Shown in pieces: positions 1 through 10,184 of a stretch of 62,517 bases of DNA. The DNA is from Thermoguttaceae bacterium (GTDB lineage Bacteria; Planctomycetota; Planctomycetia; Pirellulales; Thermoguttaceae), in contig JAFZNK010000166.1 in NCBI GenBank assembly GCA_017550965.1, positions 1-62,517 of the forward strand, given 5' to 3'. The notes below the pieces were generated by a model. That model was given only the letters and a program-made list of their open reading frames with translations, was not told the DNA's origin and made no database searches. Each line of letters opens with the position of its first letter. Positions within the stretch are counted from its first letter, which is position 1. The translations under genes were made by a program, and so were the position numbers.

Positions 1-1
1 C

Positions 2-1528
<1,527 letters not shown>

Positions 1529-1619
1529 CTATCGTTAAGAGACCTCGTTTAAGTACGCGTTATGTTTCTAAAATAGCGCCGTCCGTAATAAAGCGCGAAT
1601 TGAACGCTCTTCCGGTCGG

Positions 1620-2504
1620 CTATTGCAACGCCGTAGCGCCGCTGATGACTTCAATAATTTCATTGGTAATTTGCGACTGCCGGGCGCGATTGTACGTCGT
1701 CGTCAACGACGAAATCATTGAATCGGCGTTGTCGGTAGCCGCTTTCATCGCCATCATTCGCGCAATCTGCTCGCTAACGGCGGCGTCCAAAAAGCATTTG
1801 AACAATTTGATACGAAACGCGTTAGGAACAACCTCTTCCAAAATGCTTTCTGGCGAAGGCAAGAATTCGTATTCTAACTCGCTCTTCGGACCGTCGCTTT
1901 GACAGTCGGCGTCTTCCGTCATAGCGGCGAGGGGTAAAAGCGTTTCAGAAGCGGGAATTTGTTTAGACAAAGAGACAAAGCGCGAGTAAGCGACGTCAAA
2001 ACGATCGATTTCGCCAAGTTTATAACGCGTTAAACATTCGTCCGCTAAAACAAGAACGTCGTCGTAAGACGTTTTATGATCGAATTGCGTAAAACTACGC
2101 GTAATTTTTACGCCGCGATAATTCAAATGGGAGACGCCTCGTTTGCCCGAAACAAAAAGCTCGACTTCGTCGTAAGATTTCGAAAGCTCTTCCAATCGAG
2201 CAGTCCCTGCGCGCAAGACCCCGGCGTTATAACCGCCGCAGAGTCCCCGATTAGCCGTCACAATTAACAAAACGGCCTTTTTGGTCGATTCCCGACGCGC
2301 AAGAAGAGGATGCTCGACCTTCAAATCCGCGTTCGCCAGGTCAGCGACCAGTCGAGCGATTCGCTTCGTATAAGACTCGGCGTCGACGGCGCGTTCCATC
2401 GCGCGACGAAACTGAGCAGTCGAAACTAACTCCATTGTTCGCGTGATCTTGCGTATATTCTTGATCGATTTTCTTCGCTTGTCAAGCGCTCGTGCTTTTG
2501 CCAT
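1620..2504 (-). CDS. atpG: F1 ATP synthase subunit gamma
   Basis: Central-stalk gamma subunit that couples c-ring rotation to the beta subunits. The 294-residue length is typical. The N-terminus shows the conserved RRKSIKNIRKITRTMELVS coiled-coil helix. The C-terminus shows the matching helix (MKAATDNADSMI, then TTYNRARQSQITNEIIEVI), which pairs with it in the F1 core. The TANRGLCGGYN segment near residue 85 is also characteristic. It lies between atpA and atpD. The 115-base gap to atpA contains an inverted repeat, annotated separately. Confidence 0.98.
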   Translation of the reverse strand: MAKARALDKRRKSIKNIRKITRTMELVSTAQFRRAMERAVDAESYTKRIARLVADLANADLKVEHPLLARRESTKKAVLLIVTANRGLCGGYNAGVLRAGTARLEELSKSYDEVELFVSGKRGVSHLNYRGVKITRSFTQFDHKTSYDDVLVLADECLTRYKLGEIDRFDVAYSRFVSLSKQIPASETLLPLAAMTEDADCQSDGPKSELEYEFLPSPESILEEVVPNAFRIKLFKCFLDAAVSEQIARMMAMKAATDNADSMISSLTTTYNRARQSQITNEIIEVISGATALQ

Positions 2505-2530
2505 AAAAACAATCGATTGTAAAAGTGGAC

Positions 2531-2569
2531 AAACGACCTACGCCGCAAAAGGAATAAAAAAGGTCGTTT
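2531..2569 (-). other. Inverted repeat between atpA and atpG
   Basis: A 9-base perfect inverted repeat (2531-2539 and 2561-2569, AAACGACCT/AGGTCGTTT) with a 21-base A/T-rich loop lies in the atpA-atpG gap. In the operon transcript it would form a modest hairpin. It lacks a clean GC stem plus T-tract, so I do not call it a terminator. It could influence mRNA stability or relative subunit expression, which is inference. Confidence 0.4.
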
Positions 2570-2619
2570 TTACAAACAGTTAACGCGACGTCGAAAAGTC
2601 TCGACGAGTAAAATCAAAT

Positions 2620-4137
2620 TCAATGCGCCTTTGTAAAAAATTCGTTAAACTCGACGATCGCCGCTTCGATAAGATCGGTTTCTTCCTCGCCCATTTTTCC
2701 AGTAAGCGCTTTAACGCGATCCCAGAGCGGTTGTTTTCTGTCGTGGAACCACGTCAAAAATTCCTTTTCCCAGACGCGAATTAAAGAAACAGGAATCGAG
2801 TCGAGATAGCCTTTAACGCCCGCATGAATTACCAAAACCTGATCGATAACGTCAAGCGGCTGACAAACGCCTTGAATCAGGAGCTCGTTCATTCGATACC
2901 CGCGATCCAAACGTTGCTGCGTCGCCGCGTCAAGATCCGAACCCAATTGAGCGAAAGCTTCAAGTTCGCGGAACGCCGCCAAGTCGAGTCGAAGACCTCC
3001 CGCCACTTGCTTCATCGCGGGAATCTGCGCCGAACCGCCGACTCGCGAAACGGAGATCCCTACGTTCATCGCAGGGCGTTGTCCTCGAAAGAACAGGTCC
3101 GGCTGTAAGTAAATCTGTCCGTCGGTAATCGAAATGACGTTCGTAGGAATATAAGCGGAAACCTCTCCTTCCTGCGTTTCAACAATCGGCAAAGAAGTCA
3201 AAGAACCGCCGCCCAAATCGTCGGACAGTTTAGCGCTTCGTTCGAGCAATCGACTGTGGCAATAAAAGACGTCGCCGGGATACGCCTCGCGCCCCGGAGG
3301 ACGACGCATCAACAGGGAAAGCTGACGATATGCGACCGCCTGTTTCGAAAGGTCGTCATAGACGATCAACGCGTGTTGGCCGTTATACATGAAATACTCA
3401 GCCATCGCCGTGCCCGCGTAAGGAGCGATATATTGCAGAGGAGCGGGAGAACTGGCGCCGGCGACAATGACCGTCGTATAATCCATCGCGTCATGTTGAC
3501 GCAAAGTTTCAATTACGCCTGCGACCGTCGAATCTTTTTGACCAATGGCGACGTAAAAACACTTGACGCCCTTCCCTTTTTGATTGATGATCGTATCGAC
3601 GCCAATTTGGGTTTTGCCCGTCTTACGATCGCCAATAATCAACTCCCGTTGACCTCGTCCAATCGGAGTCATCGCGTCGATAGCTTTAATGCCGGTCTGC
3701 AACGCTTCACGTACGGGCTGACGATCAGACACGCCCGGCGCGGGAGTTTCGACCAGTCGAAACTCCGAAGCGTTCACGGGACCTTTCCCGTCGAGAGGAT
3801 TGCCCAACGGATCAAGGACGCGCCCGAGAACCGCCTCTCCAACGGGCGTTCGCAACAACTTACCGGTTGCTCGAACTTCGTCTCCTTCTTGAATTTGAAG
3901 GTAGTCGCCTAAAAGAATAACGCCTACGCTGTTTTCTTCAAGATTGAACGCTAATCCGATTACGTCGTGAGGAAACTGAAGCATCTCGCCCGACATAACG
4001 CCGGACAAACCGTAGACCTGGGCAATGCCGTCGCCTACCTCTATAACGCGTCCGACTTCTCGAACGTCGACGCGCGATTCAAACTGCTCAATTTCCTTCT
4101 GGATAACGGAAGCAATCTCGTCGGCTTTGAATTTCAT
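2620..4137 (-). CDS. atpA: F1 ATP synthase subunit alpha
   Basis: Non-catalytic alpha subunit of F1. The P-loop [15 protein letters not shown] lies near residue 165, and the [10 protein letters not shown] signature near residue 370. I start it at 4137 ([13 protein letters not shown], 505 residues), because AGGAG sits 4-5 bases upstream of that ATG and alpha subunits usually begin in this way. An in-frame ATG at 4152 lies just before that Shine-Dalgarno sequence and is less likely. The gene overlaps the end of atpH by 50 bases, an unusually long overlap that suggests coupled translation. Confidence 0.97.
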   Translation of the reverse strand: MKFKADEIASVIQKEIEQFESRVDVREVGRVIEVGDGIAQVYGLSGVMSGEMLQFPHDVIGLAFNLEENSVGVILLGDYLQIQEGDEVRATGKLLRTPVGEAVLGRVLDPLGNPLDGKGPVNASEFRLVETPAPGVSDRQPVREALQTGIKAIDAMTPIGRGQRELIIGDRKTGKTQIGVDTIINQKGKGVKCFYVAIGQKDSTVAGVIETLRQHDAMDYTTVIVAGASSPAPLQYIAPYAGTAMAEYFMYNGQHALIVYDDLSKQAVAYRQLSLLMRRPPGREAYPGDVFYCHSRLLERSAKLSDDLGGGSLTSLPIVETQEGEVSAYIPTNVISITDGQIYLQPDLFFRGQRPAMNVGISVSRVGGSAQIPAMKQVAGGLRLDLAAFRELEAFAQLGSDLDAATQQRLDRGYRMNELLIQGVCQPLDVIDQVLVIHAGVKGYLDSIPVSLIRVWEKEFLTWFHDRKQPLWDRVKALTGKMGEEETDLIEAAIVEFNEFFTKAH

Positions 4138-4735
4138 GGGCGCTCCTGTCAATCATATCTTGGCGCACTTTTCTCAGTTGCGTGGCAATAGACGCGTCGT
4201 AGACCACGTCCCCGACGCGTACGATAATACCGCCGATCATCTCCGGATCGACCTCGACGGAAAACTTAGGTTCCCCGCCGACTAATTTACGCAAATTGAC
4301 GGCAAGGTTGTTTTTCGTCGTTTCATTGAGAGGCGCGGCGGTAGTAATCTTAACCGGAACGCGCCCTCGTCTCTCGTCGTCCATAAGACGACAAGCCGCG
4401 CGAATCTCGCGAAGCATGTCCATTCGCCCGCGTCGCGCGAGCGTATGTAAAAAGTTTGTAAAAACAACCGAAACGCCGTCGCAAATCTCGTCAAGGATTC
4501 TATGTTTCTCCTCAACAGAAACCATGACGGACGAAAGAATTATTTCAAACTTCGGATAGGCGTCGCACAATTCGACGAACGAGTCGTATTCTTCCCAAAC
4601 GTCGTTCGTGGGAACATTTAACGCGTCCGCAGCGCCAAAAAGCGCTTTGGCGTAGACTTCCGCCAATTTTTCGCGCGTCGCGTCAGCGTAAAGTTTCGCC
4701 GCAAATTGGGCGTCTTGTTCTATGTTCTTCTTCAT
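4088..4735 (-). CDS. atpH: F1 ATP synthase subunit delta
   Basis: Delta (OSCP) subunit linking the F1 head to the peripheral stalk. The N-terminal helical domain ([14 protein letters not shown]) and the C-terminal segment ([20 protein letters not shown]) match the family. At 215 residues it is longer than the usual roughly 180. The extra length lies in an N-terminal leader of about 20 residues and a charged tail after the conserved [10 protein letters not shown]. That tail is read from DNA that also encodes the first 16 codons of atpA in another frame. Confidence 0.93.
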   Translation of the reverse strand: MKKNIEQDAQFAAKLYADATREKLAEVYAKALFGAADALNVPTNDVWEEYDSFVELCDAYPKFEIILSSVMVSVEEKHRILDEICDGVSVVFTNFLHTLARRGRMDMLREIRAACRLMDDERRGRVPVKITTAAPLNETTKNNLAVNLRKLVGGEPKFSVEVDPEMIGGIIVRVGDVVYDASIATQLRKVRQDMIDRSAHEIQSRRDCFRYPEGN

Positions 4736-4752
4736 AACGTTCGTACGTTCGG

Positions 4753-5394
4753 TTATTTGCTCGTCATCTTACCGACGGCGTCCTCAATTAGCTTTTCATG
4801 AGCGGCCGAATCGATTTCTTCCTTCAAAATCTTTCCGGCAAGCGAGGTCGCAAGTTCGGCGCTTTTAACGGCAATGTCTTGCAAAGCCGCGTCAGACGCC
4901 GCTTGAATGTCTCGAAGCGCGCGTTCCCGCTCGTTCGCGGCTGCCTGCTTCGCGTCTTCGACAATCGCCTTGGCCTGTTGCGAGGCGTTTTGTCTCGCGT
5001 CGGCGACAATTTGTCGGACTTCGTCTTCTGAATCGGCCAACTTGTGTTGATACGCGTCCAACAAGGCTTTTGCGTCGGCGTTGGCTCGTTCGGCGGCTTC
5101 AACGCGATCCAACTCGTTCTTTTCGCGTTGATCGAGAGCTTTTACAATCGGCCCAAACGCAAATTTACAAAGAACGAGGAGCAAAATCAGGAAGACAACC
5201 GCGGTCCAAAGCGCCAAGTCGCCTTTCCATGCGAGAGGATCCAGTTTAGGTTCCGCAACGGTTTGCGCAACCTCTTCCGCCCATAGCGACGCCGACGCCC
5301 CAAAAGAGACGAATAGCGAGACGACAAAAAACAAAGCGACTTCTAACCTCTTGCGAAACGACGCCTTCTTCGTTTTGAATTCGCTAAAAATCAT
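4753..5394 (-). CDS. atpF: F0 ATP synthase subunit b, with N-terminal signal-like segment
   Basis: Peripheral-stalk b subunit. After an N-terminal hydrophobic segment that looks like a signal peptide (about residues 18-38, ending ASASLWAEE) there is a second membrane helix (about 60-80). A long charged coiled coil follows (ALDQREKNELDRVEAAERAN and onward) and would reach F1. The 213-residue length exceeds the E. coli protein (156) mainly because of the extra N-terminus, a pattern known in several planctomycete-type b subunits. It sits between atpE and atpH with an 17-base gap to atpH. Confidence 0.93.
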   Translation of the reverse strand: MIFSEFKTKKASFRKRLEVALFFVVSLFVSFGASASLWAEEVAQTVAEPKLDPLAWKGDLALWTAVVFLILLLVLCKFAFGPIVKALDQREKNELDRVEAAERANADAKALLDAYQHKLADSEDEVRQIVADARQNASQQAKAIVEDAKQAAANERERALRDIQAASDAALQDIAVKSAELATSLAGKILKEEIDSAAHEKLIEDAVGKMTSK

Positions 5395-5476
5395 GTTGAT
5401 TTCCTATGCGTAAACACTGCGTTGAAATCTTCCGTTTCACTCAAAAGAACTCCACGCAAACAACGCCAAACGGTAT

Positions 5477-5809
5477 TTACTTCAACAAACAAATAATCAA
5501 CGCAAAGAACGTAACGCCCTCGATAAGCGCGGCGGAAATGATCATCGCCGTTTGAATTTTGCCGGCAACCTCAGGCTGACGAGCCATACTTTCAACGGTA
5601 TTCGCGCCAATCTTTCCGATACCGTAACCGGCTCCAATCAAAACAAGACCCGCGCCAATTCCATAAAGGGCCGTAAGATCGACGGAGGAAGTCGCGGCGG
5701 AAACGGCGTCGGCGGCCCCTGATTCAGCGTCCTGCGCGATAACGGCAAGAGGCGCGAACACGAGAGCGAAAACAAAAACCATCGTGGCGATTTTGGCAAG
5801 TCTATTCAC
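5477..5809 (-). CDS. atpE: F0 ATP synthase subunit c, with signal-peptide-like leader
   Basis: Subunit of the rotating membrane ring. The core has the two-helix hairpin with the polar loop VESMARQPEVAGKI and the ion-binding Glu in SAALIEGVTFFALI. Compared with sodium-binding rings, the helix-1 Gln and the Ser/Thr after the Glu are missing (here Ile and Gly), so proton coupling is expected. About 45 residues precede the core. They include a signal-like segment ending AVIAQD and a Ser/Ala-rich linker. Translation starts at a GTG, with GGGAG 7 bases upstream. Total length is 110 residues against the usual 70-85. Confidence 0.96.
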   Translation of the reverse strand: MNRLAKIATMVFVFALVFAPLAVIAQDAESGAADAVSAATSSVDLTALYGIGAGLVLIGAGYGIGKIGANTVESMARQPEVAGKIQTAMIISAALIEGVTFFALIICLLK

Positions 5810-5947
5810 GAAAAATCTCCCTATAAGTAGGCGTTTAGCGCTTACGCGTTGATTTTCAAAGTGGAAAAGAAAATCGTAATACGCGAAACAACGCTTAACT
5901 ACAAAAATATATCCTCGGATTAGCGCGATATTTATCGCGCGATATCG

Positions 5948-6775
5948 TTAGTGTTGATGCTGAGCCAGGCCGATAAAAATCGACGCAAGGAACATAAAAA
6001 TATAAGCCTGTAAAAAAGCTACAAAAAGCTCCAGCATATAGAGCGCTACGCAAAGCAAAACGCTCGCAATCGTCACCCCGCTCCAAAGTAAAACGTTTTC
6101 CGTAGCGACTGCGGAAATAAACCCCATGATCACCGCGATCACAAGGTGGCCCGCAAACATGTTTGCAAGAAGACGAATAGCGAGCACGACGTGCTTAATG
6201 AACAAACCGGCAATTTCAATTACAAAAAGCATCGGCTTTAAAAAAATCGCCAAAATAAAGGGCAATTCCATTTTAGGAACCTGTCCGGTCCAAAAACCGA
6301 CGACTCCAAATTTTTTCATTCCTGAGAAAACAAGAACGACAAAAACGGATAAGGCAAGTACGGCCGTCGTTGCGAGAGAACCTGTTGGCGAAGCGCCAAA
6401 CCAGGGCAAAAGTCCGAACAAATTACAAAATAGGATGAAGAAGAAAAGAGTCCAAAGGAAGGGCGTGAAGCGATCGGCGTCTTTTTTACCAATAGACGGT
6501 ATGATCACTTCGTTGCGCAAATAAAGCAAAAAGACCTCGAGCAAATTCCACAACCGACCTCGAACGGGTTTGCCGCTCTTGATCTTTGACGCAAGCGGAA
6601 CAAAAAGCGCTATCATCAAAAACGCGACCGCAAGCTCGACGACCATACTCTTCGTCAGAGTGAAATTCGATATTGTCGGTAAGTCAAAGCTGCCAATAAA
6701 TTCGGGAAGGCGGTAGGAACTCGTATCGGAAACGTGCTCCGCCAGCTCTTCCATGTCGACTAATTCGCCGCTCAT
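5948..6775 (-). CDS. atpB: F0 ATP synthase subunit a
   Basis: Membrane a subunit forming the two proton half-channels against the c-ring. The conserved helix with the essential Arg is visible (HVVLAIRLLANMFAGHLV), as is the C-terminal helix ELFVAFLQAYIFMFLASIFI. Five to six membrane helices are expected, and the 275-residue length fits. An in-frame GTG lies directly before the chosen ATG. GAAGG upstream fits either start, so the start is ambiguous by one codon. A 138-base gap separates it from atpE. Confidence 0.97.
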   Translation of the reverse strand: MSGELVDMEELAEHVSDTSSYRLPEFIGSFDLPTISNFTLTKSMVVELAVAFLMIALFVPLASKIKSGKPVRGRLWNLLEVFLLYLRNEVIIPSIGKKDADRFTPFLWTLFFFILFCNLFGLLPWFGASPTGSLATTAVLALSVFVVLVFSGMKKFGVVGFWTGQVPKMELPFILAIFLKPMLFVIEIAGLFIKHVVLAIRLLANMFAGHLVIAVIMGFISAVATENVLLWSGVTIASVLLCVALYMLELFVAFLQAYIFMFLASIFIGLAQHQH

Positions 6776-6868
6776 CACTAGTAGCCTTCACAGGGGCTTT
6801 CGCCCGCAAACGTAAAAAAAACGCCCGCGCGTTTCTTCTGAAAAACCAATCGGGACTCCTTTCAAACG

Positions 6869-7264
6869 CTACTGCTTGCAAGGGGACTCTTCCGAAGGGA
6901 GAGAGACCCAAACGTGCAAAGGAGCCGTCGCAAAATAACCGATCAAGACCAACGTTGCAAAAGCGCGACGGGCACCTTGGGGCAAATAAGCCACGCCGAC
7001 CAACGCGCAAATCAACAAGACGCCGGTGCGACCTAACGCCGAAAAAAGGTATTCCTCTAAACCAAACGACGAACGTTTACGACAATACGCCGAAGAGACA
7101 AACGTCAACGCGTTTGCCAAAACAGCCGCCGTTCCAATTTTACCGAGCAGGACTTGCGTTGGAAAAAACGCCGACCCGAAAAAAGTAAGAGCCGACCACA
7201 CGAGGGACGCGTACGCCGTATAGGCCAAAGCGCGAAAAAAGAGAGGAGCGCGACGCGATTTCAT
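6869..7264 (-). CDS. Small polytopic membrane protein of the ATP synthase operon (AtpI-position)
   Basis: A 131-residue protein with about four hydrophobic segments (near residues 10-32, 38-58, 75-93 and 98-118) and short charged loops. It occupies the position of atpI, between the AtpZ-like gene and atpB. It starts inside the stop of the upstream gene (ATGA overlap), which implies translational coupling. AtpI-type proteins assist c-ring assembly or Mg uptake. I see no diagnostic AtpI motif, so the role is inferred from position and topology only. Confidence 0.6.
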   Translation of the reverse strand: MKSRRAPLFFRALAYTAYASLVWSALTFFGSAFFPTQVLLGKIGTAAVLANALTFVSSAYCRKRSSFGLEEYLFSALGRTGVLLICALVGVAYLPQGARRAFATLVLIGYFATAPLHVWVSLPSEESPCKQ

Positions 7265-7581
7265 GATCTTTTATCAACCCTATCGCGCTCGTCGCGTTCT
7301 TCCGCTTCTTCCAAACTCTTGATCGTCGCAATAAGCCCCGTTATAAACGCAAAAAGCCCAATAACAAAGCCGACGATCAAACCCCAGGGACTAACTCCAA
7401 AACGAACGTCTACAAATCGCCCTAAAAGGAGTAGCGCGGCAAACTCAAAACAAAACGTGGTAATTCGAACTACCCACGCGTATCCAATCGCCAAGGGCGA
7501 CAAGCCGTCCTGGCTCTCGTAAGAGTCGTCCGCGACTTTTGAAACCGACGGGACTTCAGTTTTATTGGAATCTTGTTCCAT
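7261..7581 (-). CDS. AtpZ-like membrane protein, first gene of the ATP synthase operon
   Basis: A 106-residue protein with a polar N-terminus (about 30 residues), two membrane helices (about 38-60 and 65-87, the second GLIVGFVIGLFAFITGLIAT) and a highly charged tail. Two-helix proteins with Gly-rich second helices followed by a charged tail are typical of AtpZ/AtpI-family gene 1 of F-ATPase operons, which take part in assembly. AAGGA lies 8 bases before the ATG. A strong promoter lies about 70 bases upstream. It overlaps the next gene by 4 bases. Confidence 0.72.
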   Translation of the reverse strand: MEQDSNKTEVPSVSKVADDSYESQDGLSPLAIGYAWVVRITTFCFEFAALLLLGRFVDVRFGVSPWGLIVGFVIGLFAFITGLIATIKSLEEAEERDERDRVDKRS

Positions 7582-7656
7582 CGGCCAATCCTTTCAACCC
7601 CAGGTCAATCGCGCCGTCGCCGTATAAAACCGCATACGCAACGCCTCAACCGCGAA

Positions 7657-7684
7657 ATTATAGCGCTTCCGTTTGTTTTGACAA
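7657..7684 (-). promoter_or_regulatory. Promoter of the ATP synthase operon
   Basis: On the minus strand a TTGTCA -35 box (7679-7684) and a perfect TATAAT -10 box (7657-7662) are separated by 16 bases. Transcription would begin near 7650, giving a leader of about 70 bases before the AtpZ-like gene. Box matches are 5/6 and 6/6 to the sigma-70 consensus. Confidence 0.72.
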
Positions 7685-7758
7685 GCCCTTGCTTTAATGT
7701 AAGCAATATAAACAAGTCGCGCAAAATAAATAAGTTGCACAAAACAAAAACGGTCGAC

Positions 7759-7790
7759 AAAAAAGCGACGCGTCTTGCGGACGCGTCGCT
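7759..7790 (-). terminator. Intrinsic terminator downstream of the TIM-barrel gene
   Basis: A 10-base-pair GC-rich stem (GCGACGCGTC at 7765-7774 with GACGCGTCGC at 7780-7789, five-base loop) is followed on the minus strand by six T residues (7759-7764). It ends transcription from the gene at 7860-8783 before the ATP synthase promoter. Confidence 0.85.
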
Positions 7791-7859
7791 GTTATAATCT
7801 CGTTTCACGATTTTGACGGCTCAAAACCGTTTCTAAACGCGAGGACAGATTTCAATATC

Positions 7860-8783
7860 TCACGCAAGTTCCCATTGCGCGCGCAGGAAAGCGATCGAAT
7901 CCTGGAACGCCTGTTCTTTATCTTCTTTCGCGCAACCGCATTCAAACGAGCAGAAGCCTTGATATCCAATGTATTTCAATCCGCGGAAACCGTCGACAAA
8001 CGTCATATCGTTTTCGCCGGGGTAGGTTCGTCGAGGATTGTTCACGCCGCCGGCAAGGTGGATGTATTTGAGAAGAGGACCGGCGGAGATAAGAGCGCCC
8101 ATTTGGCTCGTCTCTTCGGTATCCATGTGATAGAAGTCGCCCATAACGCCGATACCGCCTTCAATTCCGGCTTTTCTCAAAACGTCGCGTGCAATCGAAG
8201 CGCCGTCGGCCACTTGACGCAGGAAATAAGCCTCCATGCGGCAAAGAGGTTCGAAAATAATGTTCGTGCCGCAACTATTTGCAAATTCGGCGAGAGGAGG
8301 AAGGAATTCGAGTAACAACTCGCGAATTTCCTGATTTGTGAGCTTCGTCTGACCGTTGAACGCGGGGACGTAAATAACGCCGGGCGACTTCATTTCAGCG
8401 GCGGTTTCAATCGCTTTCTTGAGGTCGTCGATACCGGGCTGACGCTTCGACTCGTCTTCAGAACAAAGATCGCCGTTATGAGAACCCCAGCAGATCGCGC
8501 CGACTTCAAGCCCCGCGTCCGCAGCCATCTGGTAGCGTTCTTTACCATGGCCGACGCAATCGCCGCCATACTCGACGGCTTCGCAACCGTATTTCTTAAT
8601 CTTAGCAAGCTTTTCAGGAAGATCCTTTCCGGGGGCGGGACCGACCTGACTCGAAATACGAAGTTTCGCTTCCGCTCGTTTGTCCATTTGTTCCGTCGTT
8701 TGCGCGTTAGCAACGTTCAGCGAAGCGCCGGCAAGTCCAAGACCAAGAACCGCGCCGGTTCCAAAGAAATCGCGTCTATTCAT
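7860..8783 (-). CDS. Tat-exported sugar phosphate isomerase/epimerase family protein (xylose-isomerase-like TIM barrel)
   Basis: A 307-residue protein. It opens with a twin-arginine signal (MNRRDFFGTGAVLGLGLAGA, cleavage likely after ANA, about residue 27). A xylose-isomerase-like TIM barrel follows. Candidate metal ligands are Glu in NIIFEPLCR, Asp/His in GVMGDFYHMD, His in YIHLAGG, and Glu near the end in GFCSFECG. Families of this fold isomerise or epimerise sugars, or cleave oxidised glycosides. The substrate cannot be told. GAGGAG lies 8 bases before the ATG. The gene is monocistronic, with its own promoter and terminator. Confidence 0.85.
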   Translation of the reverse strand: MNRRDFFGTGAVLGLGLAGASLNVANAQTTEQMDKRAEAKLRISSQVGPAPGKDLPEKLAKIKKYGCEAVEYGGDCVGHGKERYQMAADAGLEVGAICWGSHNGDLCSEDESKRQPGIDDLKKAIETAAEMKSPGVIYVPAFNGQTKLTNQEIRELLLEFLPPLAEFANSCGTNIIFEPLCRMEAYFLRQVADGASIARDVLRKAGIEGGIGVMGDFYHMDTEETSQMGALISAGPLLKYIHLAGGVNNPRRTYPGENDMTFVDGFRGLKYIGYQGFCSFECGCAKEDKEQAFQDSIAFLRAQWELA

Positions 8784-8900
8784 TATTCGTCTCCTCTATC
8801 AACGCCGTACAACGGCGCGTTTGCAGTATGTCGGGAAGAAAAATCGAAATTGTATGTTTTCTGCGCGCTCCGCGATTAAATCGACCGGAACGCCAAGAGA

Positions 8901-8929
8901 GTTATACCAGATCAAATTTCAAAAATCAA
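8901..8929 (-). promoter_or_regulatory. Predicted promoter of the TIM-barrel gene
   Basis: Minus-strand TTGATT (8924-8929) and TATAAC (8901-8906) boxes are 17 bases apart, 4/6 and 5/6 to consensus. This lies in the AT-rich gap before the gene at 7860-8783 and predicts a leader of about 110 bases. Confidence 0.5.
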
Positions 8930-8966
8930 GCGTTTCCAATAAAAAATCAAATTCGTCTTAAATCCC

Positions 8967-10181
8967 CTATTTGACGTTCTCTTCATAAAACTTCATCGCG
9001 TCCGCCAGATTAATGTGTAAATAAGGTTCGTCGCAAGCGGGCGTATTCTTCCCCGCTTCCGCGTGCCAAAGATCAAGCGTTTCCGGGGCAAATATGGCGT
9101 CGTGCAAATTGGAATTCATCGCGACCGGACGTTTGATCATCTCTTGCATTTTTTCGACGTTAATCTTCCCATAATTGTCTTTGAGCAGTTCAAAGAGCGC
9201 AATCGCTCGCGAACCGGCTGATACATAAACGACGTCTTCCAACGCGCCGGGTAATTTTTCGTTCTCTTCACCGGGGCGTAAAACGACGACAGGTTCGTCA
9301 GATTCAGCAATCGCCTGAACCGCCGCAAGGTTGCCTTGCGCGTCGGAAAGAACATAGTAGTAGTCGCAGGTCAAAGGGGTAGACTTCATTAATGTCAACG
9401 CCTCGTCAACGGTCGAACATTCCTCGACAATGCGCCGCATCATAAAAGCCATCGGCAGGCCGTCCCATTTTCCTTCGCCGCCGCCTCCCATTTCGCCAAT
9501 CGCCAGTCCTTTCTCGTTCATAGCCGTTACCGTCCCGCAAAAGCCTGAGTAGGAAACGCTAATCCATGCGTTTTGCTCCTTCGGCATAAACACGATAATT
9601 GTCGAACTGTCTTGCAAACCGATATCTCGAGCATAGTCAAGCACGCGAGCATGCAAAACGCGCCCGTCTTTTGACGCAGGCCCGCGAATCGCGACTCCGC
9701 TACAATGAAAGAGTTCCATAAAATTATTCAAGCGATAAACGTCTTGCGCGTCGTAGCCTAGGGACGCGGCAAGCGCGTCCATCTCCTCATAATAACGTTT
9801 CGGCACAAAAGGTTTGGTACGTCGAATCGCCTCGTCTGTCCGAGCGATAAAAGACTCGCCTTTTGCCAAAGAAGCCGCGACGCCGGCGGCGTAGATCCGA
9901 GCGCGAGTCGAACCGATTTCCAATTTCATCAATCGACCGTGCGCGGTTCCCATTTCTTCAGGCGTTCCCTCAAGGATTAAAACGTCTCGAACGCCGTCAA
10001 GTTTCGCTCGTACGCCATGTTCAGTCTTCGCGACAAAAGACAGCCCCCGTCCCAACGCAAGCGTTTCGTTTGTCGGTTCGTCAAAATCAAGGAGAAAGTC
10101 GTCGTCTTGAGCAAACGTAAACGAGAACGCGGCCCCCCAAAAAACGACAAACAATAACAGGCGTATTCGAAAAATTTCCAT
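8967..10181 (-). CDS. Secreted C45-type Ntn hydrolase (acyltransferase/amidase-like)
   Basis: A 404-residue protein with a signal peptide (about residues 1-24, ending SFTFAQ). The body resembles the peptidase C45/isopenicillin N acyltransferase family: a helical region with EEMGTAHG, then the presumed nucleophile Cys160 in ELFHCSGVAIRG followed by DGRVLHARVLDY, and the downstream GFCGTVTAMNEKGLAIGEMG strand pair. In this family the Cys becomes the N-terminal nucleophile after self-cleavage and cuts amide bonds. Substrate unknown. It begins 3 bases after cutA and is probably co-transcribed with it. Confidence 0.82.
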   Translation of the reverse strand: MEIFRIRLLLFVVFWGAAFSFTFAQDDDFLLDFDEPTNETLALGRGLSFVAKTEHGVRAKLDGVRDVLILEGTPEEMGTAHGRLMKLEIGSTRARIYAAGVAASLAKGESFIARTDEAIRRTKPFVPKRYYEEMDALAASLGYDAQDVYRLNNFMELFHCSGVAIRGPASKDGRVLHARVLDYARDIGLQDSSTIIVFMPKEQNAWISVSYSGFCGTVTAMNEKGLAIGEMGGGGEGKWDGLPMAFMMRRIVEECSTVDEALTLMKSTPLTCDYYYVLSDAQGNLAAVQAIAESDEPVVVLRPGEENEKLPGALEDVVYVSAGSRAIALFELLKDNYGKINVEKMQEMIKRPVAMNSNLHDAIFAPETLDLWHAEAGKNTPACDEPYLHINLADAMKFYEENVK

Positions 10182-10184
10182 ATG

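Noticed and set aside
3256..3912. Plus-strand 218-residue open frame
   Set aside because: It is opposite the atpA catalytic core. The atpA reading is certain.
5477..5809. Sodium-translocating ATP synthase
   Set aside because: The c subunit lacks the helix-1 Gln and the Ser/Thr after the ion-binding Glu that sodium rings use, and the operon order is that of ordinary F-ATPases rather than N-ATPases.
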